Assembly: GCF_030272615.1 (NCBI RefSeq) | Contig: NC_081413.1 | Location: 718,599,867-718,663,866 of the forward strand | From: Cryptomeria japonica | Taxonomy: Eukaryota; Streptophyta; Pinopsida; Cupressales; Cupressaceae | Reading direction: 5' to 3' | Length of the DNA stretch: 64,000 bases | Shown: positions 12,190-23,935 of the stretch, piece by piece | Position numbering within the stretch: position 1 is the stretch's first letter | Layout of the letters: each line of letters starts with the position of its first letter | Position numbers and translations under genes: made by a program | The notes under the pieces: generated by a model | The model's database searches: none | Told to the model about the DNA's origin: nothing | Seen by the model: only the letters and a program-made list of their open reading frames with translations

Positions 12190-14110
12190 ATAAGCATCTG
12201 ATAGTTTACAAGTTTGTTTGATTCCAATGTTGGTGCAATTCTGGTTTTGATATAACCTAGGCTCAAAATAGGAAAGATATATCCAAGATTATGAACATAA
12301 GATAAATTGATCAAGCTTTACGATGGAGGATTTGATTATCCTAATGAGAGACTTGACAATGATGTTGATTTTTTTGCACTTAAGATGTTTTGAATCAATA
12401 GCTTGTTGAATGTTTATGCTTATAGAAACCTTTTGGGAATAGTTTGTTGGAATAGTGACCCAATTGTTGAGCTAGTTTGAAAATACATGATGGTTTAGAG
12501 ATAAATCTACTCAAGAATTATTTCGATACTGATGTTTTGACAATTTAGTTTGATTTGGTGTTTCAAATGTTGGAAATCCTTTGTACTACCCTTTTGATCA
12601 ATTTTTCCAGCAATTTGTTGGATTTTTGCTCACTCGTAGATGATAATTTTCTTCAATTTTTGACCATTTGGAACATGTTATAGACATAGAAGACACAATG
12701 TCCAATAAACAAAATGCACAAGAAAGTACAAATCTTATGATAGGCTAAGATAATAGTTGTTAAATCTCACATGGAGCTTCCCCCGAGGCTACACTATTCA
12801 AAACGGATATTTAGATGCTTGACCCCACTAGCTCCACCCTCAACACTCACTTCTCTAGGGCATCCAAGCACTAGTTTCCATGAAAAATCCTCATGGAAAA
12901 CTTTATATCTCTACTAAGAACCATATGTGTGTGAGCCACTTTAGAGGTCCGACCTTCTGCGCCAACAACTAGAAGGGTTTTGGCAACTAGTACAAGTGGT
13001 TTTTAGTAAAGGCTTTTGGTCATGTGGCCATACATGGGGTTCTTTCAGCTCTGTAAATACAGAAGGTTCCCAACCTATAGAGGTTACGCTCCATAGGGTT
13101 TATGGAGAAACATAGTGTCAGTATGAACTTATCAACACATGTTGTTCGGGAATTTTGTCATAAACACGATTTATTTAGAGTGGATTGGAAGGACTCGATA
13201 TTAGCCTGTTTCCACTTTAGGTTGTTCCCCTCTCTCCGACCCCCTCAAGGTAGCTCAGGAAGGCATGCCCTCTAAAGGATTTAATTTATTGAAAGTAAAG
13301 AAAGCATAAAAGAGTGGGTTTGACTTTTTGATCACCCAATTAATGGGAGACCATATACCTACCACTTTCGAGACACACAATATAAGTGTTCTTTTTAACT
13401 TTCCATAGCAATGTGATCTATCCTCTATTTGGAGATATTCCTCCAATAAGCATGGTATTTATTTTAGCCTTTTTAAAAGTCTACATGCACTAATTTAGAG
13501 AAGTTACTCAAAATGTAAGTTGCATGATGTCAATTTATCCCCTTAGTTAGACTAAATGAGCAAGACATGATATATTACTTTCCAAAATATAGCTTTTAAT
13601 TAACTAGGTGAGGAAATGCATAAAATTTTCCTTAAACACAATCCTGCACATGCATGTCAATAGTTTGAATTTTTTTAGCTCTTGGACATTCAGACCTGCA
13701 AGAAAATTATGTCAGTTGCAAACAAAAGCACTATTCTAACAAATGCGCTATCTTTCACCTCAAAAATGCTAATCTTTAGGGCAAAAGCGCTAACCTGCAC
13801 TACAAAAGCGCTGCTCTATGGACTCAAAAGCGTGACTTCTTTAACAAATGTGCTAACTTAGAGGACAAAAGCGTTAACCTATAATGCAAATACACAGATT
13901 TTTCAGACAAAATCACTAACCTACATGATATATGTGTTAACCTGGAATGCAAATGCGTTAACCTATGATGCAAATGCGCTAACCTATGATGCAAATGCGC
14001 TAACCTATTGAACAAAAGCACTGTCAAAATTCACACATGCGTGAATCTGCATTACAAATGCGTTAGTTTTACTTTTGCAAGATTTTTAAAGGTATATGTA
14101 AGGTCCATGA
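12190..14110 (-). other. Element Z 5' leader with conserved block and GCGCTA array
   Basis: This is long untranslated leader between PBS and ORF1. A block at about 13190-13400 matches the T leader (19949-20165); on the element strand both contain TCTCGAAAGTGG followed by TGGGTGATCAAAA. An array of about 17 short motifs fills 13725-14065. Otherwise I see no gene. The minus-strand frames at 13255 and 13824 are leader and array sequence, not proteins. Confidence 0.7.
13725..14065 (-). repeat. Degenerate TAGCGCAT-type motif array in Z leader
   Basis: About 17 copies of AAATGCGCTAACC-like units (on the element strand GGTTAGCGCATTT), spaced about 20 bp. Three near-perfect 21-bp units sit at 13947-14009. 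Variants replace GCGC with GTGC, GCAC or GCGT. Confidence 0.85.
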
Positions 14111-14128
14111 GCCCCACGGTGGGTGCCA
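14111..14128 (-). other. Element Z primer binding site
   Basis: On the element strand it reads TGGCACCCACCGTGGGGC, one base from the form used by T (TGGCGCCCAC...). It starts a few nucleotides after the LTR end. I did not assign the tRNA. Confidence 0.75.
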
Positions 14129-14131
14129 AAA

Positions 14132-14816
14132 TGTGTTGACTTGAATTTCATCCTCAGAATGCTACCTGCAACAAGTTACTTTCAAAAAATATCAATGGAA
14201 ATGCTACAGGAAATCTAAACTCAACAAATCAAACTACATGAAATACATATGAAATAAAAATACTAATATTACCTTCATGGTTTATGTCTCATTGTGTCCT
14301 AACTCCACTGTTCTTGGTTGCAGATGGTGTGCTCTCAGACAAGCATTGATAGCTTCCAAGATGGCATATGAAGAATGGACTGATAACTGATAGTTCACAA
14401 ATGTTATGATATGCAATGCTAAATGATTATGCTAAAATGATAATTGCTATTTGCTTCAAGATTAAAAACTCGTGGATGCATAAGTTTTACAAATGATTTT
14501 CTTCAAAATGCACTTGAAGACTAACTCTCTCTCAACTCAAACTCCTAATTTTATAAACTTTGAGAGGATAAGATGATCCTGGATAACCGGTCATGATCAG
14601 ATCTGCAGATTTGGATTATTGTGAGCAAAGGTAAAGGTTGAGAGAAAGGGGGAAGGAGAAGACAAGTGTCACTCATCTCACCTTGACTGGGTTGCTGACT
14701 GAGAGAATTTAGGGACGGTTGGAGACAATTTAGGCATGAGAGGACAAGTGGACTCAAGTCCTTCCTAAGATGTAGGGATGTTGGAGAGAATTTAGGAGGT
14801 TAGGAAATATGTGTAC
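14132..14816 (-). repeat. Element Z 5' LTR, first part
   Basis: It begins TGTGTTGAC in plus orientation directly after the PBS and runs into the TSD of Copia B (TGTAC, 14812-14816). Removing B and E joins it to 59260, giving an LTR of roughly 1.1 kb ending TATACA. Confidence 0.7.
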
Positions 14817-15877
14817 TGTTAGGTCCCAGAGACAACTGAGAGGGGGGGGGGTGAATTAATTGTCAAATGAATTTAAACCAAAAACAACTTAATCAAGTTT
14901 ATGCTTAATACTTGTGAAATAGTCTGTTATACCAGTGGACAGTTTTATCAGATAATTGCAATATCGGTAAAGATTAATGCATGAAACAAAAAGACAAAGT
15001 CATCCACAACACATAACACCAATATTTGTACGTGGAAACCCTGTAAGGGGGAAAACCATGGTGGTAAACCTTACCCACTATCAGATGATACTACTGCAGA
15101 TAGTAAGTGTATACAAATGGGGTCTGCACATGCGGAAAGGCCAAGCGCCTAGAGCTCACTGCTCAAACACAAAATGGGAGTCACAATGACTACAATTGGA
15201 TGGTTAAATCCAATAAGAATGTATTGCTCAAAATAGCATCTTCATATGCTGGATTTAGTACCGGTGTAGTTCTGATTGTCTTCACAAAAACCCTTCTTCA
15301 ACTTCAAATAATGTTTGCATGTGTAGCTCTACTTATTCTCGCATATACCTTCACACAATCCTTTTTTCGCATTCCACATCCGATCTTACAAATAAGATCT
15401 TACATTTATACCATACCTTAAGACCAATTTTAGTAGGTCGACTCTACAAGATATTACAATAAAATTAATTTATAAATCAATTAATACTTGATGCAATAAC
15501 CGATTCACCATGTCGGCTTAATGTATTTACAACAATAATAAGTCATCTCCATAGCTTTCCATGTTGATCTGGAAAAGATAAACCTACCGATGTAACTTGG
15601 ATCTATTTGTTGGTAACAACAAATATGCAAATACGAATATGCCAATTAACAAAACTTCAAGACAAGGTGTCCACATGATGTCTTCGACATAACCAAATGT
15701 TTTCCATATCATTCCAAGTGACGGTGATCATTATATCCTTCCTGTGTACCAGATACCGGTCACTGTTCATAAGTCATTTGCTTGCCAGTGAATGTTGTTG
15801 ATTCTCCAAAGTGCCAGAGTTGATAAGTGTTTAGTAGGTGTTGACATCAATGACAAAACCATACCAAAATACCAACA
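14817..15877 (-). repeat. Copia B 3' LTR
   Basis: 1061 bp with the same ends as the A LTRs; followed by a polypurine tract (plus strand ATATCCCCCTTTGG, 15878-15891). Confidence 0.93.
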
Positions 15878-16091
15878 ATATCCCCCTTTGGCATTGATAG
15901 CAACACAAGATGGAAAAACCATCAAAGTGCCAAAACAGAAATGACAAATACCAAAAACTAACAATTACCAAGGTATAAGTAAACTCAATCTTAAAGTAAC
16001 AATCTCTACCCCTGAGAGTAACATGTGTTTCTTTGTGTTCCATATTTTTCCATACCAATCTCTCCCCCTTTGACATCAAATGCCAAAGTTA

Positions 16092-17520
16092 TTACAAAAC
16101 CAAGTTCATATATAAAATACCAACCAATTTAGTATACCAACTACTCCCCCTAAGAAGTAGCTTCCTCATCAAAGCCAGAGTAAAAGATTTCTCTATTAAT
16201 TCTGTTGGTTGATGACAAACATCAACTTCCTGAGTCTCTACCGGTGGGGGTATGACCCCAAGCTGGTCCCTGAGATATTCAAAAGTCTCTTTAGGCAGAG
16301 GTTTAGTGAAAATATCTACAATCTGCTCTTTAGTATTCACATAAATCAGTTTTATTTCCTTTGCTTCAACATTTTCCCTTAGAAAATTCAATTTGATAGA
16401 AACATGTTTGGTTTTAGAATGTAATACCGGATTCTTAGATATATCAATTGCTGCAGTGTTATCACAATAGATAGTAATAGGTTCTTTGCATTTTACCTTT
16501 ATGTCCTTCAACATTTGCTTAAGCCATAATACATGTGTACAGTTAGTTGTTGTTGCAACATATTCTGATTCTGCTGTTGATAAAGATGTACAACTTTGTT
16601 TGTTACTCAACCAAGAAACTAGTCTATTTCCAAGAAAGAGTGTTCCGTCGGTGGTTCTTTTTCTATCATCCACATCTCCTACCCAATTTCCATCTGTGTA
16701 TGCACATAATTCAAAGTTTTCATCTCTAGGATACCATAATCTAAGATTTATAGTGCCTTGTAAGGATCGGAAAATCCTTTTTACAGATGATTCATGATTT
16801 TCTCTAGGATTACTCTAAAATCTTGATAAAATACATATTGCATTCATAATATCAGGTCTGGTTTGTGTCAAATAGAGTAAACCTTCTATCATAGATTTGT
16901 ATCTAGTTGGATTAACAGGTGTAGATTCATCCCTTAGTGATAATTTTTCATTTGTAGTCATAGGTGTGCTTACCGGTTTAGAGTTCTCCATCCCAAATTT
17001 CTTTAGTAACTCTTTTAAGTACTTGGATTGACTCAAGAATCTACCTTTATCAGTCTGAGAAATTTGCAATCCTAAAAAGAATTTTATTTCTCCAATCATA
17101 GACATTTCAAATTCTTGCTGCATTTTAATAGATAATTCTTTACATAATCCATCTTCTTCTCCAAAGATTATATCTTCAACAAAAACTTCTATAACCAAGA
17201 TGTCATCATTAGTCACTTTATAATATAAATTACTGTTTGCATTACCTTTAGAAAAACCAATTTTCAAAAGATACTTATCTAATCTTGCATACCAAGCTCG
17301 TGGACCTTGTTTCAACCCATACAACGCTTTCCTTAACGTGCAAACCATATCTTTGTTGTCTGTCAAAGAAAATCCATCAGGTTGTTCAATGTAAACTTCT
17401 TCTTCAAGATCTCCATTCAAAAATGCACATTTAATGTCCATTTGATATACATTGTAGTCCTTGTGTGCTGCAAAAGCCAAGAATAATCTGACTGCCTCAA
17501 TTCTGGCTACCGGTGCAAAG
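16092..17520 (-). pseudogene. Copia B pol, C-terminal part (RT second half and RNase H)
   Basis: Frames 17480-16815 and 16673-16092 encode RT from the AAHKDY segment onward and a Copia RNase H (SAESEYVA-like region, TKPLPK). The RT catalytic motif reads FVEDIIFG: the first of the two essential Asp residues is Glu (GAA for GAT), a change also seen in C. A stop (TAG, near 16815) and a frameshift near 16700-16800 separate the two frames. The upstream part of RT lies at 35739 onward because element T inserted just after the GIDYNET segment. Confidence 0.92.
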
Positions 17521-17525
17521 GTTTA

Positions 17526-18947
17526 TGTAGACGTATAAAAATGACCATATTCCTAAATGAATATTTTATGTTCATTTCTCTATTTAATTAAATCCAATTT
17601 AATTAAATTATCCACATTCCTCTATTTAATTAAGTAAATTACTCAATTTATTTAAATTAAATTCACTATACTCATTTAATGAATAAACCATTTTATTCAA
17701 TTAAATTCCCCCTATCCACTTTTAATTAAATTCAAATTTAATTAAATAGTTATCCTAAATTGAATAAATCTAATTTAGTTAATTTCCCCAAATTGCAACC
17801 AAATTGAATTAAATTAACTTTATTTCAATTAAATCCTATTATCCCTCCATCCACTTAAACCCCTTTCTAATCCCTTCTAGACTCTTCTAATCGCTTCTAA
17901 TTAGCCTAACCCATCTTCTAAACTTTGTCACATCCCTAAGCAAGGGGAAGTCACTTCTCAAATCCTCAAAGTCTTTGATAACCATTAAAGGCTTCAAGTC
18001 TTCAACCACTTAATTCCCCAAAGTCTTCATAACCATTAATGGTTAACTCAAACCCTCTTAGACGGTTAAAGAATTTCTTTTAACTTAACCTTCATCCAAC
18101 CCAAGGGTCTCATCAAGCCTTTAATGCTTTGACCATGATTATCCCTTAATAATTTGCACAAGAGTTTATCCTTGGATTAACTCTTAATCCAATGGGTAAT
18201 CTTAACTTAAGCTTAACCCTTATCTCTAGATAACCATAAGGTCTTCTCAGCATTTAATGCCTCCAACCCCTTCTCTCAACCCAACCCTATGTTGACACTT
18301 GTCACCATTTCATTGGTGCAAATTGCAAACATGGATCCCCAACTTTCAAACTCAACCCTTGATCAACTCTTTCAATCCTAGCCATCCATTGCCCTGTTTT
18401 TTCTATAAATAGAGCTCTCATTCCTCCATTTTTAACAATGATCCTCCAAATTTGTAGTATCACACTTATGCTCAAATACATTCAAACTTTCATATATCAT
18501 TTTTATGCTCATCATTTAGCCTCTCTTTAGAATAGAAATTAGTCTAAATATGCATGTTTAGAATACTTTCTTTATCATTTAGCTCAATCATAGACTAATA
18601 TATATCATGTTAGGATAGTATTTATACTAATCTTGTCATCTTATAATCTAGTTTATTGCATTTATAGGATCATGCATAGCTTAAGATGCATTTCATTCTA
18701 AAATCTATCAAAGCATCCCTCGTTCTTGCATTTGCCATCCCTATACCATTTTGCTCAGTGATCTAAGAGCAAAAACAATGGTTTGAGGGACATTGTAAGA
18801 TAGAGAACCATGGGACCAACCTTGGGAAGCTGAGTTATACTTCATGACTCCATAGCTTGCATCAAGAAATCCTATGTGTGTGTGTGGACAAGTCTTTTGG
18901 AATATTTTCATATATTGAGGTCTATCGACCCACTTTTCCTGCATACA
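17526..18947 (+). repeat. Element T 5' LTR
   Basis: 1422 bp, AT-rich at its start with many TTTAATTAAAT segments. It contains a TATA box (18404-18411) followed by GAGCTCTC. It is near-identical to 34312-35734 and recognisably the same family as the solo LTR at 36529-37986. Confidence 0.95.
18404..18411 (+). promoter_or_regulatory. Element T LTR TATA box
   Basis: CTATAAATAGAG is preserved in all three LTRs of this family (also 35191-35198 and, inverted, 37033-37040). It would place transcription start near 18440, leaving a long transcribed LTR portion. Confidence 0.7.
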
Positions 18948-18951
18948 TTTC

Positions 18952-18969
18952 TGGCGCCCACCATGGGGC
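18952..18969 (+). other. Element T primer binding site
   Basis: TGGCGCCCACCATGGGGC begins 4 nt after the LTR end. The same core is used by element Z. The tRNA is not assigned. Confidence 0.85.
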
Positions 18970-19034
18970 ACAACCCCATATATCAAATCAATTTTTAAAT
19001 TTAACCACTTTTGCAGACACGTGGGAAAAATGAA

Positions 19035-19320
19035 TTAGCACGTTAAGTTTACTGTTTAGCACATCCGGTTAAATAGCCTATCGCATCCAGTTCACTGTTT
19101 AGCGCGTGGAGTCCATCATATAGTGCATGAAGTCCATATATTAGTGCATCAAATCACTAATTTTCCCATAGGTCTCGGCACGGGAGAAAAACAGAGCAGC
19201 GCTTTCGGCGCATAGAGTAGCACATCCAAAAAATAGTGTAGCATGTTCAAACCATATTTTAGAGCATCAAGGTTATATTTTAGCGCGTACAGTTTGTTCT
19301 GTAGCACATCACAGACAGAA
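19035..19320 (+). repeat. TAGCGCAT motif array 1 (T leader)
   Basis: About ten degenerate copies such as TTTAGCGCGTGGAG, TAGTGCATGAAG, GTAGCACATCC and TTTAGCGCGTACAG, spaced 20 to 35 bp. Confidence 0.8.
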
Positions 19321-20799
19321 GCAAAAATTGTAACCGAAAGTTAAAAATTAGACTTGTGGAAGTCCATCAAAGCATCTAACATTTTTTTTTCTCTGATTTT
19401 CTTATAGGATTCTAACAAATTTGTTGCAGAAAGGAGTGTAATCTTAGAATATTTAGATAGTTAAGATTTTCACTAACTTAGTTAAGTTAGATTAAAATTT
19501 TAAACATCTTTTATTCTTAAAATTGAACTCACTTATTTCTTTTGGGCTATAAAAAGAACCACTATCGGAAATTTTCTTGCTTTTATAGGAGAAAAACTTC
19601 ATTTTGGAAGCTCTAAAAAGAACAAGCAAATTTACTTTTTTGCAAAGCTTAAAACAAACCTCACCTTCCTTTGGTGTCTAAAAGGATCCATTTTATTTTG
19701 CAAAGGAAAAAGAATCCCATCTTTATTTTGTGCAAAGAAAAGAGGGAAAACTTTCCCCTATCGACTTTAAATTTGTTGACCAAATCACGATTTACTTTGT
19801 TGACTAAGCTCATTTTACAAAAGTTTTGAAAATACACACTTTGCTATGAAAGGTTAAAAAGAACATCATGCTTGTTGGAGCAACATCTCTAAGTAGAGAT
19901 TAGCAAATCATTGAATTAAAGGCTAAAAAGAACAACTTGATTGCCTTGTCTCGAAAGTGGAAGGAGTATGCTCTCCCCTTAACTGGGTGATCAAAAATCT
20001 AGACTACTCTTAAAGCTTTCTGTATTTCAAGCATAAAACCTTTAGCAAGCCTACCTTCCCGAGGAGTTGAAATCAACTCTTAAAGCCGTTTATGGCCGGT
20101 GTGAAAGGAACGACCTAAGTGGGGAATGACTTTGATGCCAAGAATTCCAACCCACTATAATCAAACGTGGAAAGTGATGAAAGTCCTTTTCAATGGTTGT
20201 GCACAGCGATTAGCCTTCCCCCAGTATCCTCGAGATACGTAAAGCCTTTGTTCTAAAGGTTGGGAAGCCTCCTGAGGGAGTTTATCACTGACGGTCGAAT
20301 GGGAAGCCTAATTACGAACCATAGAAATAGAAGCTTTGAACCGAGTAAGTAACCACACATTTATAACATCATAGTGCAAGGGTGGGGAAGAATCCGCCCC
20401 CAAGATTACTCACCATATATCTCCCAGGATAACTACTCAACTGTGAAGCGATTCACTTTGGGTTAATTTCTGGCAAAAGACAAAAAAATGGGCACCCTCT
20501 AGGGGGTGACACGGCTGTTTGAGCTGACGGAGTATCGCGACTAGTGGCCTATGATATTATTTATGACCTTTGAATAAAGAGTCTTTCTAAAGTGTATTAT
20601 TCGTATCCAAACCTGTTAAAACATTGGGGATTTGAACACATCCTCATAGAAATACACTTTTTGTTAGATTAGGCAAAATGGTTGTACTTTTTGTGCCGTG
20701 CTTGCATTTACTACTTCAGAAAATCATCCATCAAACTTAAAAAATTCACAAACAAAAATTCAAAATTTGCAAAAAATCAACCAAAGGAAATATCAGGGC

Positions 20800-21180
20800 A
20801 GTTTAGCGCATAAGACCAACTTCTTAGTGCGTGAGGTACTTTTGTTAGCACATATAACCATCAATTTGCGCATCGGTTCCAAACAGTAGCATTTTATCCC
20901 AAAGCAAAATAGTGTGAAAACATTTAGCGCATCAGAGAAACAGTCTAGTGCGTGGAAGCATCAGCTTAGCGTGTGGAAGCTAAACATTAGCGCATCAGGT
21001 TCCCAAGTTAGTGCGTTACAGGCCCAGGATAGCACACAGCTTTTTCAAAATAGATAGAAAACAATTTTGAATACTCAAAACTTTAGCACGTGTCTGGGGG
21101 CAGCCTAGCACATGTGGTCATTATTTTAGCACGTGGAGTAATTTTTGTAGCGCATGTAGTCTCTGTTTTAGCGTGTGATC
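20800..21180 (+). repeat. TAGCGCAT motif array 2 (T leader)
   Basis: About fifteen copies, for example TTTAGCGCATCAG (20933), TTAGCGCATCAGG (20988) and GTAGCGCATGTAG (21148). Core variants are TAGCGC, TAGTGC and TAGCAC, exactly the products of C-to-T change at CpG on either strand. Confidence 0.85.
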
Positions 21181-21576
21181 CAAAACATAAAAACAGAGGG
21201 CAAAACAGTAAGGAATTTTAAAAATTTTGAAAACATTTTCAGAAGCCTTTTCCATCAAATATCATTTTTCATCAAAATAGAGTAGCAAAAGCAAACCGTT
21301 AAGACTATTTCTTGAGCTAAATTTGTGTCAAAACAAATGTTGTAAAAATCCTAAACTAATTGCACGATAAAACATGTCTATCCTATCATAATCCAGAAAC
21401 CTCATCATCAGTATTAGCAGAATCCTTTACCATCTTACGGATTTCATCTCAAAAACACTTGTTTAAAATTTTCAAATTGTCAAATCAAGTCTCCATATCT
21501 GGAGGCTTTTATCCATATCATTTGACACGCTTTGTCGTGAAGGGGCATCTAAACCTTCACTTTGATAGAGTAAGAT

Positions 21577-22029
21577 TTGAAATTTTTCAAACAAGATCAA
21601 CTAAATCCAAACAAATCAAAGGAAACCATTGATCACTCATGCATGACTAATCCCCATATTCTGAGAAGAAAGAACCTTTATCGTAACATCACGTTGAAGA
21701 AACAACAACCTAGTTTTTCCAAATTCATCAAGCGAAATAAGTTTTTATACATCAATCGTCAACTTTTCAAATCTCATCGAGTATTCCTTAATCACATCAA
21801 ACGTTATATCCAAAACAAATCCAACGAATTTGACAAAGAACCCTTGAAGACAAGAGCCTACTGTCAAAAGTCTGCTTTTAATCAAATCATAAACCGCGGA
21901 GGAAAAATCAATCCAGCATTCTTGCCCGACGAGTGTATCACTTATAACACATCTCGACCAGAACCACCCACCCTCGAGCAACACATCAAAGAGGATGTTG
22001 TTCCCTTTGTCATAGAAAGTTTCTACTAA
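21577..22029 (+). CDS. Element T ORF1, small protein upstream of gag
   Basis: A 150-residue basic frame ending one base before the gag ATG (TAA, A, ATG). Residues from about 49 on (FSKFIKR, FLYINRQ, HRVFL.H, EFDKE, KINPAFLP...ITY) align with the equivalent frame in element Z, although the leaders have otherwise diverged. No transmembrane segment, signal peptide or known domain is visible. Ogre-type Tat elements also carry an ORF before gag, whose role is unknown. The start is uncertain, since the first 45 residues are not matched in Z. The close spacing suggests gag is reached by reinitiation or from a separate transcript. Confidence 0.6.
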   Translation: MKFFKQDQLNPNKSKETIDHSCMTNPHILRRKNLYRNITLKKQQPSFSKFIKRNKFLYINRQLFKSHRVFLNHIKRYIQNKSNEFDKEPLKTRAYCQKSAFNQIINRGGKINPAFLPDECITYNTSRPEPPTLEQHIKEDVVPFVIESFY

Positions 22030-22030
22030 A

Positions 22031-23881
22031 ATGCTTGTTACTCGCTCTCAAAGAAACCAACAAAGTGAGACACATGCAGAGTCTAGTATGAATTGAAGAT
22101 TGTCAAATCCTTTTAAAGTTCCACACTTAGAAGAAACTGAAATTTCTGAAGCACTTCTTCAGGAATGTCAGGAAAACCCGTCATTCCAAAAACTTGTTGA
22201 AAGGCTCATGGAAAATGACAAAGAAAAGTATCTGCTCATGCTCACAAGTAAAGGCATTAAACTTCCCGAAGATTTAGACTCAAACATCTTTAAAACTAGA
22301 TCTCGACAATATGCATATCAAGAACAACAAAGAGAAGAAGAAACTCATAACTTTGAACAACACATACCTGAGCAACACATTCTAGAACAATGCATACCAG
22401 AAATGTGTATACCCGAGCTAGAAACACCAGAGCAAAATATACCATTTACCACACCTTTTCAGTTGAGAACTAATACAAGGGAAGAACTCTTCCCTCGACA
22501 AGACAATATACCTTTGGCTGCCCTTACTCAACAAATGCAAATGTTACAAAGACAAATACATGACATGCAACAAGGAACAATAGTGCGGTACTCTTTAAAC
22601 GAAATCTGTCCTTATCCATTTGACAGAAGATTGAACATGGTGCCTTTTCCTCCAAACTCAGATGTTCCCAAATTTGATAAATATGATGGGAAAAGTGATC
22701 TCTGAGATCATGTTCGAGAATTTTGCACCATGAGTCTTGAATTTGCTCACGATGACACCTATCTGATGAGGTTATTCCCAAGAAGCCTGGGAGGGCAAAC
22801 AATGTAATGGTTATCCAAAATTACACCACCTGTCAGATCATTTGATGAATTGGTTAACAAATTCATAACCCAATATTCCTATAACATCCAACATGCCATA
22901 ACCATGCTAGATGTTTGTAATACCAAACAAAAGAACAACAAAACATTCATGATATTCCTTCAACACTGGCGACGTATGGTATCCAGATATCCTCGAGATA
23001 TTCCTGAAAAGGAGAAAATGGAAATCTTCATCGATAACTTGAATGGTGAAATGAGTTACAGACTAAAACTTCAATGCATACCATCTTTCGCTAAATTAAT
23101 TGAAAATGGCATCCAAGTAGAGGAAACATGTGTCAAAAAGGGAACACTCAAATTCTACAAGGAAGGAACAAACTCATCAAACTACAATAACTAGAACAAC
23201 ACCAACCTCGACAAATCTTGATTTTGGACTCGAAACAAAAATGAAGGCAACAATGAAATGCATGATCCCAAATCTAAGCAACCAGTGCTCGCATTATCCA
23301 GGAATCCTCAAAATACGAAAAATCCTAAGAATGCTAATCCAAATGCTAACACATATGCACCAAACACCAATCAAGGACAACTCAACACAAACGACACCAA
23401 CGATACTCAAAGCAAAAACATGAATCCAAGACCTAACAACAATTCACACAACAACACAAACAATTTCCAAAAGCATATCTTCACACCATTAGGGCAATCA
23501 CTAGAATCAGCATTCAGAGAACTTTTGGCACACAAGATTCTTTCTTTGCCTCCAATCAGCAACTATGAACCCCGAATCAAACCACCTTGGTGGAATGATT
23601 CACACTATTGTGATTACCATCGTAAAAAGGGTCATCTAATGAACGATTGCATGAGATTGAAACACATGGTGCAGGATATGATTGATCGAGGTGACTTAAC
23701 GGTGGATGGTCTCAAAACAAACGGTGATCACGGAGCCTTTAAAAATTCTTTCCCAAATTACACCAAGGATGGAGCTTCAACCTCAGATGATACACGCGGA
23801 GCTCGTATCAACCATATCTACAACAACACCATGAATCACATATCAGCTGAAGATCATCAAGTAAATGTCATCACCATTTGA
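22031..23881 (+). pseudogene. Element T gag, disrupted
   Basis: The ATG at 22031 starts gag. The retrotransposon gag core runs from about 22590 to 23130 (EICPYPFDRR, PKFDKYDGKSD, QYSYNIQHAITMLDV, MSYRLKLQCIPSFAKLIENG), followed by a low-complexity Asn-rich spacer and a CHHC knuckle CDYHRKKGHLMNDC at 23609-23650. Stops fall near 22096, 22703, 22805, 23192 and 23879, and a frame change lies near 23190-23260. Several stops can be read as CGA to TGA. Gag packages RNA and forms the particle; this copy would yield only fragments. Confidence 0.92.
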
Positions 23882-23935
23882 GATAAGCATGATCATGAAT
23901 CTGTCAATGTAACAACTTGAACTCAAAAATATGTC

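Larger units (their letters stand above)
10188..14816 (-). mobile_element. Element Z: 5' portion of a Tat-lineage Ty3/gypsy element (LTR continues at 59260-59693)
   Basis: On the minus strand this holds, from 5' to 3', most of an LTR, a PBS, a long leader, a small ORF and gag. All are homologous to element T but strongly diverged. Protease, RT and integrase are missing on the left, so the element was truncated near 10188. Its 5' LTR was split when Copia B and element E inserted at almost the same site. The remaining LTR part ends at 59693, followed by CCAAC, which may be one copy of its TSD inside the 3' LTR of Copia F; the partner copy is lost. Confidence 0.8.
18970..21576 (+). other. Element T 5' leader
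   Basis: 2.6 kb without a convincing gene. It contains two arrays of TAGCGCAT-like motifs and, between them, a block at 19949-20165 conserved with the element Z leader (TCTCGAAAGTGG... TGGGTGATCAAAA...). The remainder is AT-rich and unremarkable. Small frames at 20698 and 21360 are not supported by the comparison with Z. Confidence 0.7.

Noticed and set aside
23130-23423. Plus-strand frame overlapping gag in another frame
   Set aside because: It overlaps the Asn-rich gag spacer around a frame change; not conserved in Z.
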